Notes: generated by a model not told the origin, from the sequence alone. Counted from the first letter of the stretch, positions 47,246-56,736 are shown. The stretch is DNA of 64,000 nucleotides from Methanococcoides sp. (GCA_021108185.1 JAIORJ010000169.1:25991-89990), one strand, 5' to 3'. Numbers and translations are program-made.

Positions 47246-48408
47246 ACAAAATTACCAATTCTCTCAAGTGCTTCTTTTATATCCTCTCTTGATGCTGCGT
47301 ATGCACATCTGAGGAAGCCATCTCCTGTATCTCCAAATATATTTCCTGGGATGGTTACGACCTTATACTCGGTAAGTAGCCTTTCTGCAAATTCATCCGC
47401 TGAAAGTCCTGTGCTGCTTATTGCCGGGAATGCGTAGAATGCACCTCTTGGGTTGAAACAATCGAGTCCGATATTGTTCAGACCACTGACAATAAGTTTT
47501 CTGCGGCGATTGTATTCTCTGGCCATCTTTTCCACTTCTTCTTCGCCATTGCGAAGGGCTTCGATAGCTCCTACCTGGGCAGTTATCGGGGCACAAAGCA
47601 TGGTGTACTGGTGGATAAGCATCATTGCATCAATGATCTCTTTCGGCGCAAGGGCGTATGCCATCCTGAAGCCTGTCATTGCATATGCTTTTGAGAATCC
47701 GTTGAGTAGGATGGTGCGGTCACGCATGCCTTCAAGTGAGGAGAAGCAGGTATGTGTTCCTTCATAGGTAAGCCTTTCATACACTTCATCTGATATCATC
47801 AGGATGTCGTGTTCCACAATGACGTCTGCGATGGCCTCGAGGTCACTTCTGTCCATTGTAGCGCCGGTAGGGTTATTGGGATAATTGATGATGATCGCTT
47901 TTGTCTTGTTCGTTATTGCGGCTCTTATCTCATCTGCTGTAATCTTGAAGTCATTCTCTGGCCTGGCTCCAAGGGTCACAGGGACTCCGCCTGCAAAGAT
48001 GATAGATGGCACGTAGGCGACATATGAAGGCTGTACGACTATTACCTCGTCTCCGGGGTTGACTATCGCTCTGATCGCAAGGTCGAGTCCTTCGCTGACT
48101 CCAGTGGTGACAAGGATCTCAGTCTCAGGTTCATAATAAACATTATGTCTTCGGGTATAGTGTTTTGAGAGCTCTTCGCGAAGTTCCAGAAGTCCATAGT
48201 TGGAGGTGTAGGAGGTTTCTCCACGCTCGATGGAATGTATGCACGCTTCTCTTATATGCCAAGGTGTCACATAATCCGGTTCTCCCACTCCAAGGGAGAT
48301 CACATCTTCACTATCGGATACCATATCAAAGAACTTTCGGATACCCGATGGTGGTATCTTCTGCATACTATTTGCTATGAATTGAGAGGGTTTGCATTGT
48401 GTTCTCAA
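47233..48408 (-). CDS. Aminotransferase class I/II (aspartate aminotransferase-like)
   Basis: A 391-residue PLP aminotransferase. The PLP lysine is in LLNGFSKAYAMTGFRMAYAL. The family pattern also includes LGVGEPDYVTP, NYPNNPTGATM and ISDEVYERLTYEG. Archaeal members act on aspartate or aromatic substrates; which one cannot be said. The Lrp-type regulator gene lies 47 bases upstream on the same strand, so it likely controls or responds to amino-acid supply. Confidence 0.9.
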   Translation of the reverse strand: MRTQCKPSQFIANSMQKIPPSGIRKFFDMVSDSEDVISLGVGEPDYVTPWHIREACIHSIERGETSYTSNYGLLELREELSKHYTRRHNVYYEPETEILVTTGVSEGLDLAIRAIVNPGDEVIVVQPSYVAYVPSIIFAGGVPVTLGARPENDFKITADEIRAAITNKTKAIIINYPNNPTGATMDRSDLEAIADVIVEHDILMISDEVYERLTYEGTHTCFSSLEGMRDRTILLNGFSKAYAMTGFRMAYALAPKEIIDAMMLIHQYTMLCAPITAQVGAIEALRNGEEEVEKMAREYNRRRKLIVSGLNNIGLDCFNPRGAFYAFPAISSTGLSADEFAERLLTEYKVVTIPGNIFGDTGDGFLRCAYAASREDIKEALERIGNFVDGL

Positions 48409-48455
48409 GATCGATTCCTCCGATCTAATTAGAAAAAGCAGATCTGCGGGAGATC

Positions 48456-48947
48456 TTATGGTGAGACCACGAGCTTTTTCACTTGCTCTGGTTCATCAAG
48501 GATCACTCCGTCTTCCTTGTAGGTCTTCAGAACAAAGTGTGTGGAAGTGCTCTGGACCTGTTCCTGTGTCGCTATCTTCTCTGCTACAAAGAAGGCGACC
48601 TTTTTCATGGAATTGCCTCGCACTGTCATTGCTATGTCATTTTGACCCGAAAGTAATCTTACTGAACGTACTTCGGGGAACTTGTAAAGTCTCTTGGCAA
48701 TTGCCTGATATCCCAGTTTGCGTTCAAGGCTTATTTTAAGCTCGATGATGGCGTACACATAGTCATCCCCTGCCAGGTCCCAATCGATGATGGTCTTGTA
48801 TTTGCGAATGATCTTTGCCTTCTCAAGTTGCTCGATCTTCTTACTGACCTCATCGGCTGTCATGCCAGTGAGTGTTGCTATTTCCTCTGGGCTTGTCCTT
48901 GCATCGTCCTCAAGGATCTCCAGTATGTTGCGTGTTTGCTCATCCAT
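48456..48947 (-). CDS. Lrp/AsnC-family transcriptional regulator
   Basis: A 163-residue regulator. The winged helix (NILEILEDDARTSPEEIATLTGMTADEVSKKIEQLEKAKI) is followed by an RAM-type ligand domain (IIELKISLERKLGYQAIAKRLYKFPEV, RLLSGQNDIAMTVRG). It lies just upstream of the aminotransferase, a common pairing in archaea, and probably regulates it in response to amino acids. Confidence 0.9.
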   Translation of the reverse strand: MDEQTRNILEILEDDARTSPEEIATLTGMTADEVSKKIEQLEKAKIIRKYKTIIDWDLAGDDYVYAIIELKISLERKLGYQAIAKRLYKFPEVRSVRLLSGQNDIAMTVRGNSMKKVAFFVAEKIATQEQVQSTSTHFVLKTYKEDGVILDEPEQVKKLVVSP

Positions 48948-48969
48948 GCCTTGAACACCTTCGGGTGTG

Positions 48970-49001
48970 AAAAAAAGAATGATCGAGTAATTTACTCGAT
49001 C
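48970..49001 (-). terminator. Terminator overlapping the S8e stop codon
   Basis: A nearly perfect palindrome GATCGAGTAA-A-TTACTCGATC on the minus strand (49001-48981) followed by a T run (48976-48970). The TAA stop of S8e (48994-48992) is inside the hairpin. Confidence 0.75.
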
Positions 49002-49369
49002 AATACTGCGTTGATAACTCCATCCTGGCCTGGACGGCTTGTGACACGTGCATTGCCAGCAGCGGTCTTGATGACTGCTCCCTTTGTGATGATGTTACGC
49101 CTGACGTAGTGCCCGCTTGCTGCGTTCTCTACAACGTTTTCGATAGCAGATACAACTGTTTTCCCATCAGCTGGGTTTGTCACATTTGCGATGTTTGCCT
49201 GAAGGAGCCTTACTTTTCTGTTTCCGCCACGTGTTGGAACGTTCTTCCTCTTTGTATCGTTCACGTGGGTTGCTGCAGGCTCACGGCCAAGCTCGAACTT
49301 CCTCTTTCCGCGTGCGGATTTAAGTTTTGCTCCTGTGTACTTCCTTTTTGATCTTCCCTGGAATTGCAT
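48992..49369 (-). CDS. rps8e: Ribosomal protein S8e
   Basis: A 125-residue archaeal small-subunit ribosomal protein ([82 protein letters not shown]). Highly basic and of standard length for archaea. Monocistronic, with a terminator that overlaps its own stop codon. Confidence 0.97.
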   Translation of the reverse strand: MQFQGRSKRKYTGAKLKSARGKRKFELGREPAATHVNDTKRKNVPTRGGNRKVRLLQANIANVTNPADGKTVVSAIENVVENAASGHYVRRNIITKGAVIKTAAGNARVTSRPGQDGVINAVLIE

Positions 49370-49552
49370 GATTAGTCCTCTTATTTATTATAAGTAATGT
49401 GAATTTTTATTAATATAATATAGGTTAATAGGATTTCCTTTACTAATAGGATTCTATATGAACTTTTCGAGCCATTGGCTTTGTCCATTCAATTGAGCAT
49501 TCCATTTAGATGTGATAACAGCTAAATAATTCTATCGCATATTTACCTTTAC

Positions 49553-50470
49553 ATGCTCAAAGTTACATTCTTAGGTACCGGTGGCTCTTTGCCGACAACG
49601 AACCGCAATCCTTCCGCGATCATGGTCAACAGGGATGGAGAACTTCTAATGTTCGATTGCGGGGAGGGTGCCCAACAGCAGATGATGCGGGCAAAGACTG
49701 GAATGATGAATTTATCTTCCATATTCATAACTCATTTCCACGCAGACCACATACTCGGGATACCCGGTCTGGTCCAGACAATGTCTTTTCAGGGACGTAC
49801 CGAACCCCTTACCATATATGGTCCTGAATGGGTGGAAGAATTCATAAAATTTCTCACTGCAATGGGTTATTACAAATTGAAGTTTGAAATAAATGCAGTA
49901 AGGCTCAAAAGTGGGGAATCCATAAAGCGTGATGGTTATTCCATTGTAGCTTTAAAGACCGAGCATAACGTCCCAAGCATCGGCTATGCTCTTGTTGAGG
50001 ATGAGCGCCCCGGAAGGTTCGATCGTGATAAGGCCATTGAGCTTGGTGTTCCGGTAGGTCCGCTCTTTTCAAAACTGCATCACGGTGGATCGGTCGAGGT
50101 GGCTGGCAGGGTTATATCAGCTGAGGATGTAGTAGGTGAACCCCGACCCGGTAGGACGATCGTCTATTCTGGTGATACGCGCCCGTGTCTTGGCGTTCTC
50201 AAAGCAAGTGATGGCGCTGACCTGTTGATACATGACAGCACCCTTGCTGACAATATGATCGACTGGGCAAAAGAGTCCATGCATTCGACTGCAGGTGAAG
50301 CCGCTGCCCTGGCAAAGAAGGCCGGTGCCAAAAAGCTTGTCCTGACTCACCTGAGTTCAAGATATTCAGACGATGCAACTCCGCTCCTAAATGATGCAAA
50401 AGCGTTATTCGAAGACGTGATACTTGCCGAAGACCTTCTGGTGATCGAAGTTCCCCTTAGTGATGATTGA
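49553..50470 (+). CDS. rnz: Ribonuclease Z (tRNA 3' endonuclease)
   Basis: A 305-residue short-form RNase Z that cuts tRNA precursors after the discriminator base. Zinc motifs are FITHFHADHILGIPGLVQ, the GDTRPC and HDSTLADN segments, and VLTHLSSRY; flexible-arm segment GRTEPLTIYGP. The N-terminal FLGTGGSLPTTNRNPSAIMV is typical. Divergent from S8e; nearly leaderless. Confidence 0.95.
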   Translation: MLKVTFLGTGGSLPTTNRNPSAIMVNRDGELLMFDCGEGAQQQMMRAKTGMMNLSSIFITHFHADHILGIPGLVQTMSFQGRTEPLTIYGPEWVEEFIKFLTAMGYYKLKFEINAVRLKSGESIKRDGYSIVALKTEHNVPSIGYALVEDERPGRFDRDKAIELGVPVGPLFSKLHHGGSVEVAGRVISAEDVVGEPRPGRTIVYSGDTRPCLGVLKASDGADLLIHDSTLADNMIDWAKESMHSTAGEAAALAKKAGAKKLVLTHLSSRYSDDATPLLNDAKALFEDVILAEDLLVIEVPLSDD

Positions 50471-50544
50471 TGCGTGGGGATGTGGATTAAACTTTTTTAC
50501 TAGACTGCCCAATAAAGTATCAGAGATCGGTTGGGGGGCAGCCT

Positions 50545-51324
50545 ATGCTAAATGAAGATCATACGTGTTAGTCTAAAAATATTCAAAATGGAGTTGAGGG
50601 GGGCAATGGGGAAACGATTCGAAAACAGAAGATCGATCCTTATCATATAGATGAGTTCAACGATATCATCTCAAAGATGGCATCTATGGGGGGCAGGGAT
50701 GTCCAGATCTCAAAAGGCATCAATAAACTTACTGTCAAAGTCTGTAATACTGCGGTAAAACTTGCAAAAGAAGCTGATGATATTCCTTTAAATCTTATTG
50801 ATCAGGCTATCACTCTGAATTTTGCCAATTCGAAGGAAATAGAACATGATATTAACAGGATGATATCCGAAAAGATGAATTTGGGGGAGATGTTCCACTA
50901 TCCTGAAAAGTTCCGTTATGATATGAATCGTAAAAAAGATCTCGTTCTCCGTAAAGTACCGGTGAATAAGAAACTTGGTATAAACATCAATTATGCCATT
51001 GAAGCTTTTTTTGCACAGCAAGCTTCTCAGGATAAATGGAACCTAGTCATAAATCACGAATGGTTTGGGCTTAGCACAAGACCAAGATTTGAACTGGCAC
51101 CGGAAATGCTTCCTGCAGGACTGGAATATGGATCAAATGCAGGAGTTGTGAACATCAATGAGTTCTTTTATATGGATTCACTTATTCAGGAATGGGGTGG
51201 CGGTCTGAACCTCTTCGATCCGGCCTGCTTCGATCTGCTAATGAAACACACTGTCCAAAAAATAAGTAGTGTGGATGAGAACGGTATCATGCACACTTAT
51301 GAGATCGAATGGATCAATGAATAA
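50545..51324 (+). CDS. Hypothetical protein whose frame contains an in-frame TAG (candidate pyrrolysine protein)
   Basis: An unrecognised gene. The frame without TAG starts at ATG 50677 (215 residues), but no ribosome-binding site precedes that codon and the frame is open a further 35 codons upstream, encoding a plausible charged segment (RKQKIDPYHIDEFNDIISK). It reaches a TAG at 50569-50571. Eight codons earlier an ATG at 50545 has a GGGGGG site (50533-50538) about six bases before it. Reading TAG as pyrrolysine gives 259 residues, with pyrrolysine at position 9. No ATG, GTG or TTG occurs in frame between the TAG and 50677. The body is mixed helical and strand sequence with no membrane segment; no function is known. 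Confidence 0.65.
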
Positions 51325-51341
51325 GATCTGTTCTCATATGT

Positions 51342-51611
51342 TCAAAGTATGGTCCAGTCAATTTCGGTATCATTCTCATCGTAAAGGTGGACCTCAATGG
51401 ACATCTCTTCAATATCGTATGGTAGTTCCTTCACGCTAAGAAAGAGTGAATCTCCTATCTCCTTGGTGAACCCTTCTGCTTTGACCCTGGCAAAATAGAC
51501 ACGTCCGCCGGAGTCAATATCTTCGACAACGACACCTTTCCATTGTTTTAGGTTATCAATTATGTTCACGATCTTGCATTCAAACCTGTCAGTTTCCTCT
51601 ATGGTGCTCAT
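51342..51611 (-). CDS. Hypothetical small protein (89 aa)
   Basis: An unrecognised acidic protein of 89 residues (VEDIDSGGRVYFARVKAEGFTKEIGDSLFLSVKELP). It appears beta-rich and may be an OB- or barrel-like fold. It is 40 bases upstream of the AAA ATPase gene on the same strand, with a good distance for co-transcription in the opposite order (it lies after the AAA gene in sequence but the AAA gene start is upstream at 52767). Function unknown. Confidence 0.55.
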   Translation of the reverse strand: MSTIEETDRFECKIVNIIDNLKQWKGVVVEDIDSGGRVYFARVKAEGFTKEIGDSLFLSVKELPYDIEEMSIEVHLYDENDTEIDWTIL

Positions 51612-51651
51612 GATATCACATTTGAGTTATAATGGTTGAAAGTTCCATCTT

Positions 51652-52767
51652 TCATATATAAAGTCTATCCAAGGCAGCAGTGTCTCCTTTTTTTGTCAGT
51701 TTGGAAATGACGCTATCAAAATAATCCTGCCTTACAACTTCTTCATCATTCATTATTGCCTGGTGCAATGCGGTTTTTAGAACCTTCTCAACAATATCTC
51801 TTCCTGAAAGCCCCGCTGTGAGTTTTGCTATCTTTTTCATATCAATATCCTCTGCGGGTAGCGGGAACGTACTGATGTTCTTCTCTATTATCGCATAACG
51901 GTTCTGCTCATCAGGAAGTTCAAACTCTATCTCCTCCTCGAACCTGCTCCTAACTGCCGGGTCAAGGCTGGTGGGGCGGTTGGTCGCGCAAATGGTGCAA
52001 ACTCCCCGGCGTTCCACGATCCCATCCATTTCCGTAAGTAATGCATTGACTATCTCTGCGACATCACCTCTTAGTTCCTGATTTCGCCTGTCCAGTGCTA
52101 TTGCATCCAGCTCATCGATAAAAATGATGCATGGCTGCATCTCTTCAGCCCTTTCGTAAAGCTGATGGATCTGTCGGGCACCTTCTCCTACGAACTCTCC
52201 TATCAGTTGGGTTGCTTTGATGGGTAGCAATGGAACGTCCGTTTTATTTGCAAGGGCCTTTGCAAGCATTGTCTTCCCTGTGCCGGATGGTCCGAAGAAC
52301 AGTACGTTCCTGGGGGCCCATTTGCCAAACTTCTCTGGCTCTTCCAAGAACCTCTCGATGAGTTTACATTTCTGTCGTGCTGAGCTCTGCCCCACCACAT
52401 CATCAAAAGTGACATCTGACTTGAGTCCGGGAATGATCGATGCTTTTTCTTCGTCATTGATGACTATGGTGGTTTTTATTCCTATGGCAGAACCAGGTGG
52501 TACTACTTCGATTATCTTATACGCAAAATCCGGATACATCCGGCGGTCAAATATATATTCTCCTTCATTTGCCACAAAACCGTTCCACTGTTTCCTTGCA
52601 TAGTGTTCAAAGACCTCTGCGTTGTCTATCTCCGGATATTCATCAAGCATGCTGCTAAGTGGATATCCCTGAGGTTTCAATATGACTAGCTCTGCAGTGT
52701 GTTCAGTAGGGTCTGCATTCTCTTCCCTATCTCTTTTTTGTGTGGTCTTCTGGGTTGATCTGACCAT
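51652..52767 (-). CDS. AAA+ ATPase, AMA-type (archaeal proteasome-linked unfoldase candidate)
   Basis: A 371-residue single AAA module with an N-terminal beta-rich region. Walker A is FFGPSGTGKTMLAKA, Walker B is [11 protein letters not shown], and CATNRPTSLDPAVRSRFEEEIEF forms the second region of homology. It resembles the AMA family known from Archaeoglobus and methanogens, an AAA group related to PAN. Its C-terminus ends RLYI, which is a perfect HbYX proteasome-docking motif. PAN in this window ends MFW instead, so AMA may be the better docked unfoldase. The assignment as AMA is from overall form, not from a search. Confidence 0.78.
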   Translation of the reverse strand: MVRSTQKTTQKRDREENADPTEHTAELVILKPQGYPLSSMLDEYPEIDNAEVFEHYARKQWNGFVANEGEYIFDRRMYPDFAYKIIEVVPPGSAIGIKTTIVINDEEKASIIPGLKSDVTFDDVVGQSSARQKCKLIERFLEEPEKFGKWAPRNVLFFGPSGTGKTMLAKALANKTDVPLLPIKATQLIGEFVGEGARQIHQLYERAEEMQPCIIFIDELDAIALDRRNQELRGDVAEIVNALLTEMDGIVERRGVCTICATNRPTSLDPAVRSRFEEEIEFELPDEQNRYAIIEKNISTFPLPAEDIDMKKIAKLTAGLSGRDIVEKVLKTALHQAIMNDEEVVRQDYFDSVISKLTKKGDTAALDRLYI

Positions 52768-52996
52768 GTTATCAGCTCTTTTTTGTTATAAATGTAAGAG
52801 ATCTATTGGATCGAATCTGTTTCCTGATGGTCTGCGAATTCTACCGAAGGTCCGTTTCAAATTATTATTTCTAAGGATGCGAACTATAACATCTCAATAT
52901 ATGACTTTAACGGGATAATTAATATATATTGAGTTGGTAAATATATTATGTTATAATATCATTTATCAAATATAAATTGCTGGGAGTTGGTTGATC

Positions 52997-53125
52997 ATGG
53001 TCATGATCCCTTTATCCACATTCCTGCTAATTTATTGTTTATTTTTCGAAATGCGGCACTCAAGGCTGTGTGCAATAGAAAACTCAACGGAATTTAAATC
53101 AAGATTATTAATAAGGTGGCAATAA
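52997..53125 (+). CDS. Small hydrophobic ORF coupled to the response regulator (42 aa)
   Basis: A 42-codon frame beginning at ATG 52997 with GGGAG about ten bases upstream. The product starts MVMIPLSTFLLIYCLFFEMR, one hydrophobic segment that could span a membrane, and ends with a charged tail. Its TAA overlaps the ATG of the response regulator by one base (TAATG), a typical translational-coupling arrangement. It may be a leader peptide or small membrane protein. Short length makes chance possible. Confidence 0.45.
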   Translation: MVMIPLSTFLLIYCLFFEMRHSRLCAIENSTEFKSRLLIRWQ

Positions 53126-53496
53126 TGGCTCAAATATTGGTTGTAGAAGATAATCCCATGAACATGGAATTAACAGTTGATCTTTTAGAATCCTGGGGGT
53201 ATGAAGTAGGTCAGGCAGAAGATGGTCCGGAAGCTCTTGATAAAGTAAAAGAGGCTAAATACGATCTTATTCTTCTGGACATGCAACTTCCGAGAATGGA
53301 TGGACTTGAGGTGCTTTCTCACTTAAAGGAGGACCCTGATACTGCAGATATTTCGGTTGTAGCTCTTACTGCTCACTCAATGGCAGGGGATGAGGCCAAA
53401 TTCCTTGATGCCGGGTGTACTGGCTATATTTCAAAACCTATCGACATCCACGAGTTCAAGAAGCAAATTCCGGAATACCTCGATAAAACTGCTTGA
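53125..53496 (+). CDS. Single-domain response regulator (CheY-like)
   Basis: A 123-residue receiver domain (MAQILVVEDNPMNMELT). The phospho-acceptor is Asp52 in LILLDMQLPRMDG, with the conserved Thr of VVALTAHSM and Lys of YISKPID. There is no output domain. It starts at ATG 53125 after AAGGTGG; the GTG nine bases upstream is inside that site. It precedes a hybrid regulator-kinase gene by 21 bases, so they form a two-component pair. Confidence 0.92.
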   Translation: MAQILVVEDNPMNMELTVDLLESWGYEVGQAEDGPEALDKVKEAKYDLILLDMQLPRMDGLEVLSHLKEDPDTADISVVALTAHSMAGDEAKFLDAGCTGYISKPIDIHEFKKQIPEYLDKTA

Positions 53497-53517
53497 TCAG
53501 AGGAGTTTGGTGTAATA

Positions 53518-54996
53518 ATGCGCGGTGATGCCGCTCCGAGGATACTGGTCGTTGATGACGAACCTTTGAATGTGGAACTGATGGAGATATATCTCTCCCC
53601 TGATTATGAAATAATTTCTGCATATGGTGGTCTGGAAGGTCTTGAGAAGGTTGCAACTGAAGATGTGGACCTTATACTTCTTGATATAATGATGCCGGAT
53701 GTTAGTGGTTTTGAAGTATGCGAACAGTTGAAGGCCGATCCGCGTTATCAATTGATACCTATCATAATGGTTACTGCACTTTCCGGTAAGGATGATAAGA
53801 TCCGGAGCATTGATGCAGGAGCTGATGATTTTCTTTCTAAACCGGTCGACAGACTGGAACTTGCTACAAGAGTGCGTTCTCTTTTAAGGATAAGGCAGTT
53901 GAATGACAGGTTGGTACAACAAAGGGATCAGGCACAGAACTATCTTGATGTTGCAGGCGTAATTCTTGTGGTAGTTGATAAATCACAAAATATCACTCTT
54001 CTCAACAAAAAAGGCTGTGAGATCCTTGGGGGCACTGAAGACGAGATAATTGGTAAGAATTGGTTTGAGACTTTCCTTCCCGAAGAGCATGTTGAAAGTT
54101 CAAAGACTATTTTTTCCAGTTTGCTCGAAGGCGATCCAAATACCTATGAGTACACCGAAATGCCCATCTGCACCCTTGATGGTGAGGAACGTCTTATCAG
54201 TTGGCATCATGTCCTTATATGGGATGAAGGGGGGGAAAACACCTCTATTTTGAGTTCCGGTGAAGATGTCACCGACCGTAGGAAGGCAGAAGCTGCTCTA
54301 AAAGGATATGCGGAGGAACTCGAACATTCCAATGAACTAAAGGATCTCTTTATTGACATTATCCGGCATGACCTGATGAATCCGGCAGGTGGTGTCAAAG
54401 GATTTACCGATATCCTTCTAAAAAGGGGTAATTTTGAAGGTGAGAACCTTAAGATGCTCCAGGCGATCAAACGAGCAAATTCCAAACTTATCGATATGAT
54501 CGAGAGTGCAGCTGCATTCGCAAAGATAGAGTCGGTCTCACAGGTGAGACTAAGGCCAATGGACCTTGGTGTGATCTTAAGTAATGTCGTGCACTCCCTT
54601 GAACCACAGTTGGAAGAGACTGGTATTGAGGTCTCTCTGCCAGAAGATAGTATCTATTCTGCATCAGTTGATGCGACGATAGAAGAGGTGTTCTTTAATC
54701 TGCTTTCCAATGCAGTAAAATATAGTCCAGAGGACACTCGTATTACTGTGGAAATAGAGGATCTTGGCAAGGAGTGGAAGGTAAAGGTTCTGGACCAGGG
54801 ATTCGGTATCTCCGATGAAGATAAGCCGTTGGTCTTCGAACGGTTCAAGAGGTTGGATAAAGGTGGCATCAAGGGTACGGGTCTGGGTCTTGCGATAGTC
54901 AAGAGGATAGTTGACTTGCATGGTGGCAAAGTTGGGGTGGGTGACAATCCTTACGAAAAAGGAAGTGTGTTCTGGGTGACCCTTAATAAGGCATGA
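53518..54996 (+). CDS. Receiver-PAS-histidine kinase hybrid
   Basis: A 492-residue soluble signalling protein. An N-terminal receiver (Asp56 in LILLDIMMPDVSGF) is followed by a PAS domain (about 150-260). The kinase has the phospho-acceptor His284 in FIDIIRHDLMNPAGG, an HDLxNP motif of the archaeal kinase group, and ATPase motifs NLLSNAVKYSPEDT, VLDQGFGIS and GTGLGLAIVKR. There is no membrane segment. It likely senses an intracellular signal and works with the adjacent CheY-like protein. Confidence 0.93.
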   Translation: MRGDAAPRILVVDDEPLNVELMEIYLSPDYEIISAYGGLEGLEKVATEDVDLILLDIMMPDVSGFEVCEQLKADPRYQLIPIIMVTALSGKDDKIRSIDAGADDFLSKPVDRLELATRVRSLLRIRQLNDRLVQQRDQAQNYLDVAGVILVVVDKSQNITLLNKKGCEILGGTEDEIIGKNWFETFLPEEHVESSKTIFSSLLEGDPNTYEYTEMPICTLDGEERLISWHHVLIWDEGGENTSILSSGEDVTDRRKAEAALKGYAEELEHSNELKDLFIDIIRHDLMNPAGGVKGFTDILLKRGNFEGENLKMLQAIKRANSKLIDMIESAAAFAKIESVSQVRLRPMDLGVILSNVVHSLEPQLEETGIEVSLPEDSIYSASVDATIEEVFFNLLSNAVKYSPEDTRITVEIEDLGKEWKVKVLDQGFGISDEDKPLVFERFKRLDKGGIKGTGLGLAIVKRIVDLHGGKVGVGDNPYEKGSVFWVTLNKA

Positions 54997-55028
54997 TCTT
55001 TCGGGATCATTTATCTCTTGTGTTTTTT
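54993..55028 (+). terminator. Terminator overlapping the kinase stop
   Basis: ATGATC (54993-54998), loop TTTCGG, GATCAT (55005-55010), then a T run at 55023-55028. The TGA stop of the kinase lies inside the first arm. Confidence 0.65.
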
Positions 55029-55143
55029 AGTTCGTGTCATTCTTTTCATTATCCGGTTTGTATACTGAAATTGCCGATTCCAATAACTTTAAGATACATG
55101 CATGCAATGAGCTTTTGCTTTCAATTTATCATGAGGTACTAAT

Positions 55144-55920
55144 ATGAAACTGGATGAGGTCACGATTTCAAGAGCGATTATAGACGAGTTCTCAAAGGTC
55201 TTCCTTGATTACACCGATGTTGATGTAGCGCTTGTGGGCGGCGGCCCTGCTAACCTTGTAGCAGCAAAATATCTCGCAGAAGCAGGCCTGAAGACGGTCA
55301 TCTACGAGAAGAAACTGGCTGTTGGCGGCGGCATGTGGGCTGGCGGTATGATGTTCCCGCGTATTGTCGTACAGGAAGATGCACGTCACATCCTTGATGA
55401 GTTCGGTATCTCATACCGTGAGTACGAAAAGGGCTATTATATCGCAAATTCTGTGGAATCTGTTGGTAAGCTCATCAGTGGTGCAACATCTGCAGGTGCT
55501 GAGATATTCAACCTCGTAAATGTCGAGGATGTTATGATCAGGGAAAATGATGAGATATGTGGTCTTGTTATCAATTGGACTGCTGTTGAGATCGGAAAGT
55601 TGCATGTTGATCCTCTGGCAATACGTTCTAAGGTCGTTGTCGATGGTACTGGCCATCCTGCTGTCGTTTGTTCCACTGTCCAGCGCAAGGTTCCTGGGGC
55701 AAAGCTCGGCGAACTCGGTGTAGTGGGTGAGAAGCCAATGTGGGCGGATGTCGGGGAAAAGATGCTCCTTGAGACCACAAAGGAGGTATATCCAAACCTT
55801 TACGTTGCAGGGATGGCTGCTAATGCTGTTGCAGGTGCACCTCGTATGGGTCCTGTCTTTGGTGGAATGCTTCTTTCAGGCAAACAGGTCGCAGAGCTTA
55901 TCATCGAAAGGCTTGGATAA
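55144..55920 (+). CDS. thi4: Thi4-family thiazole synthase
   Basis: A 258-residue archaeal Thi4 enzyme making the thiamine thiazole from NAD and glycine with sulfide as sulfur source in methanogens; related archaeal enzymes were long misnamed ribulose-1,5-bisphosphate synthetase. The FAD/NAD motif is VALVGGGPANLVAAKYLAE, with GGGMWAGGMMFPRIVVQ and AGAPRMGPVFGGMLLSG. The latter two match the Thi4 active-site loops. No TPP riboswitch is recognisable upstream. Monocistronic. Confidence 0.93.
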   Translation: MKLDEVTISRAIIDEFSKVFLDYTDVDVALVGGGPANLVAAKYLAEAGLKTVIYEKKLAVGGGMWAGGMMFPRIVVQEDARHILDEFGISYREYEKGYYIANSVESVGKLISGATSAGAEIFNLVNVEDVMIRENDEICGLVINWTAVEIGKLHVDPLAIRSKVVVDGTGHPAVVCSTVQRKVPGAKLGELGVVGEKPMWADVGEKMLLETTKEVYPNLYVAGMAANAVAGAPRMGPVFGGMLLSGKQVAELIIERLG

Positions 55921-56007
55921 TCTTTCTATGGCCGATTTGAGCCAAAAAGTTTATCTAATAAAAATACTAGTATAAGGTGCTTCATAGTGAAGCACCACCT
56001 ATTCCGT

Positions 56008-56082
<75 letters not shown>

Positions 56083-56388
56083 TTCTTATTCTGATTCTTC
56101 TGTTTGATCTGATTATCACTACTGGTACTTTTTAGGGATTGTAACAAGTTTTAGAGCTCATGTTATCTCTAAATAAGTTGCCACATTGGCATTGTTCTAC
56201 TATCGCTTGTTCAGCTTTGAATGTACAATTATCTCGTGGTCTTATGGGATCTTACAATACATCTCTATGGAATTGTAATTGTTACAATAGCCTCGTGGTC
56301 CATGGGTCCGGGGCAAAATTCTATATGTTTGATAAAAAGATCCGCAGATCACTGAAAAAAAGAAAATAAAAGATCTCTTATATCCTTT
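56083..56388. other. Gene-free stretch after tRNA-His with a weak internal duplication
   Basis: No credible gene is visible in these 306 bases. TCGTGGTC occurs twice (around 56236 and 56293), each preceded by an ACAAT-containing segment and followed by a TATGG or CATGG, suggesting an old internal duplication of about 26 bases. An open frame of 69 codons lacks a ribosome-binding site and looks random. Confidence 0.5.
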
Positions 56389-56736
56389 TTAGATGTCGAA
56401 TGTTCTATCAAACTCTGGATAAAGTTCAGAGCTTTCCAGAAGTTCTTCAAATGCATCGTGCCTTGGACTTACGATCACAACGTGTGCAGGAGGGTGTATC
56501 TTTCTCAACTTGCTTATTGCGGCACCCGCATTCGTATCAAGTTCTACCAAAGCTGCAGAATTACATTTAGTTTTAAGTTCTACTCCTGAGACACTTACAA
56601 GAAGTTGATCTGCATAATTAGGCTCGATCCTTTTCGGGTTCGATCCGAATTTCATACTTCCATAATGTTCCAGGTCGTGCAAAGCGATTTTGACCTTGTT
56701 CGGGTCCTCCGCTCTAATTACAGCAAAAGATTTCAT
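56389..56736 (-). CDS. DUF356 protein
   Basis: About 115 residues from the ATG at 56736 (GGGGAC upstream). The sequence (SFAVIRAEDPNKVKIALHDLEHYG, IHPPAHVVIVSPRHDAFEELL) fits the archaeal DUF356 family, found mainly in methanogens, of unknown function. Soluble, mixed alpha/beta. Monocistronic; no informative neighbours. Confidence 0.75.
   Translation of the reverse strand: MKSFAVIRAEDPNKVKIALHDLEHYGSMKFGSNPKRIEPNYADQLLVSVSGVELKTKCNSAALVELDTNAGAAISKLRKIHPPAHVVIVSPRHDAFEELLESSELYPEFDRTFDI

Noticed and set aside
54997..55143. Possible TPP riboswitch upstream of thi4
   Set aside because: The gap is short, and I see no conserved TPP-aptamer elements such as CTGAGA; a plain TATA region fits.
56160..56369. 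A 69-codon frame after tRNA-His
   Set aside because: No ribosome-binding site and random-looking composition; region is better explained as non-coding.
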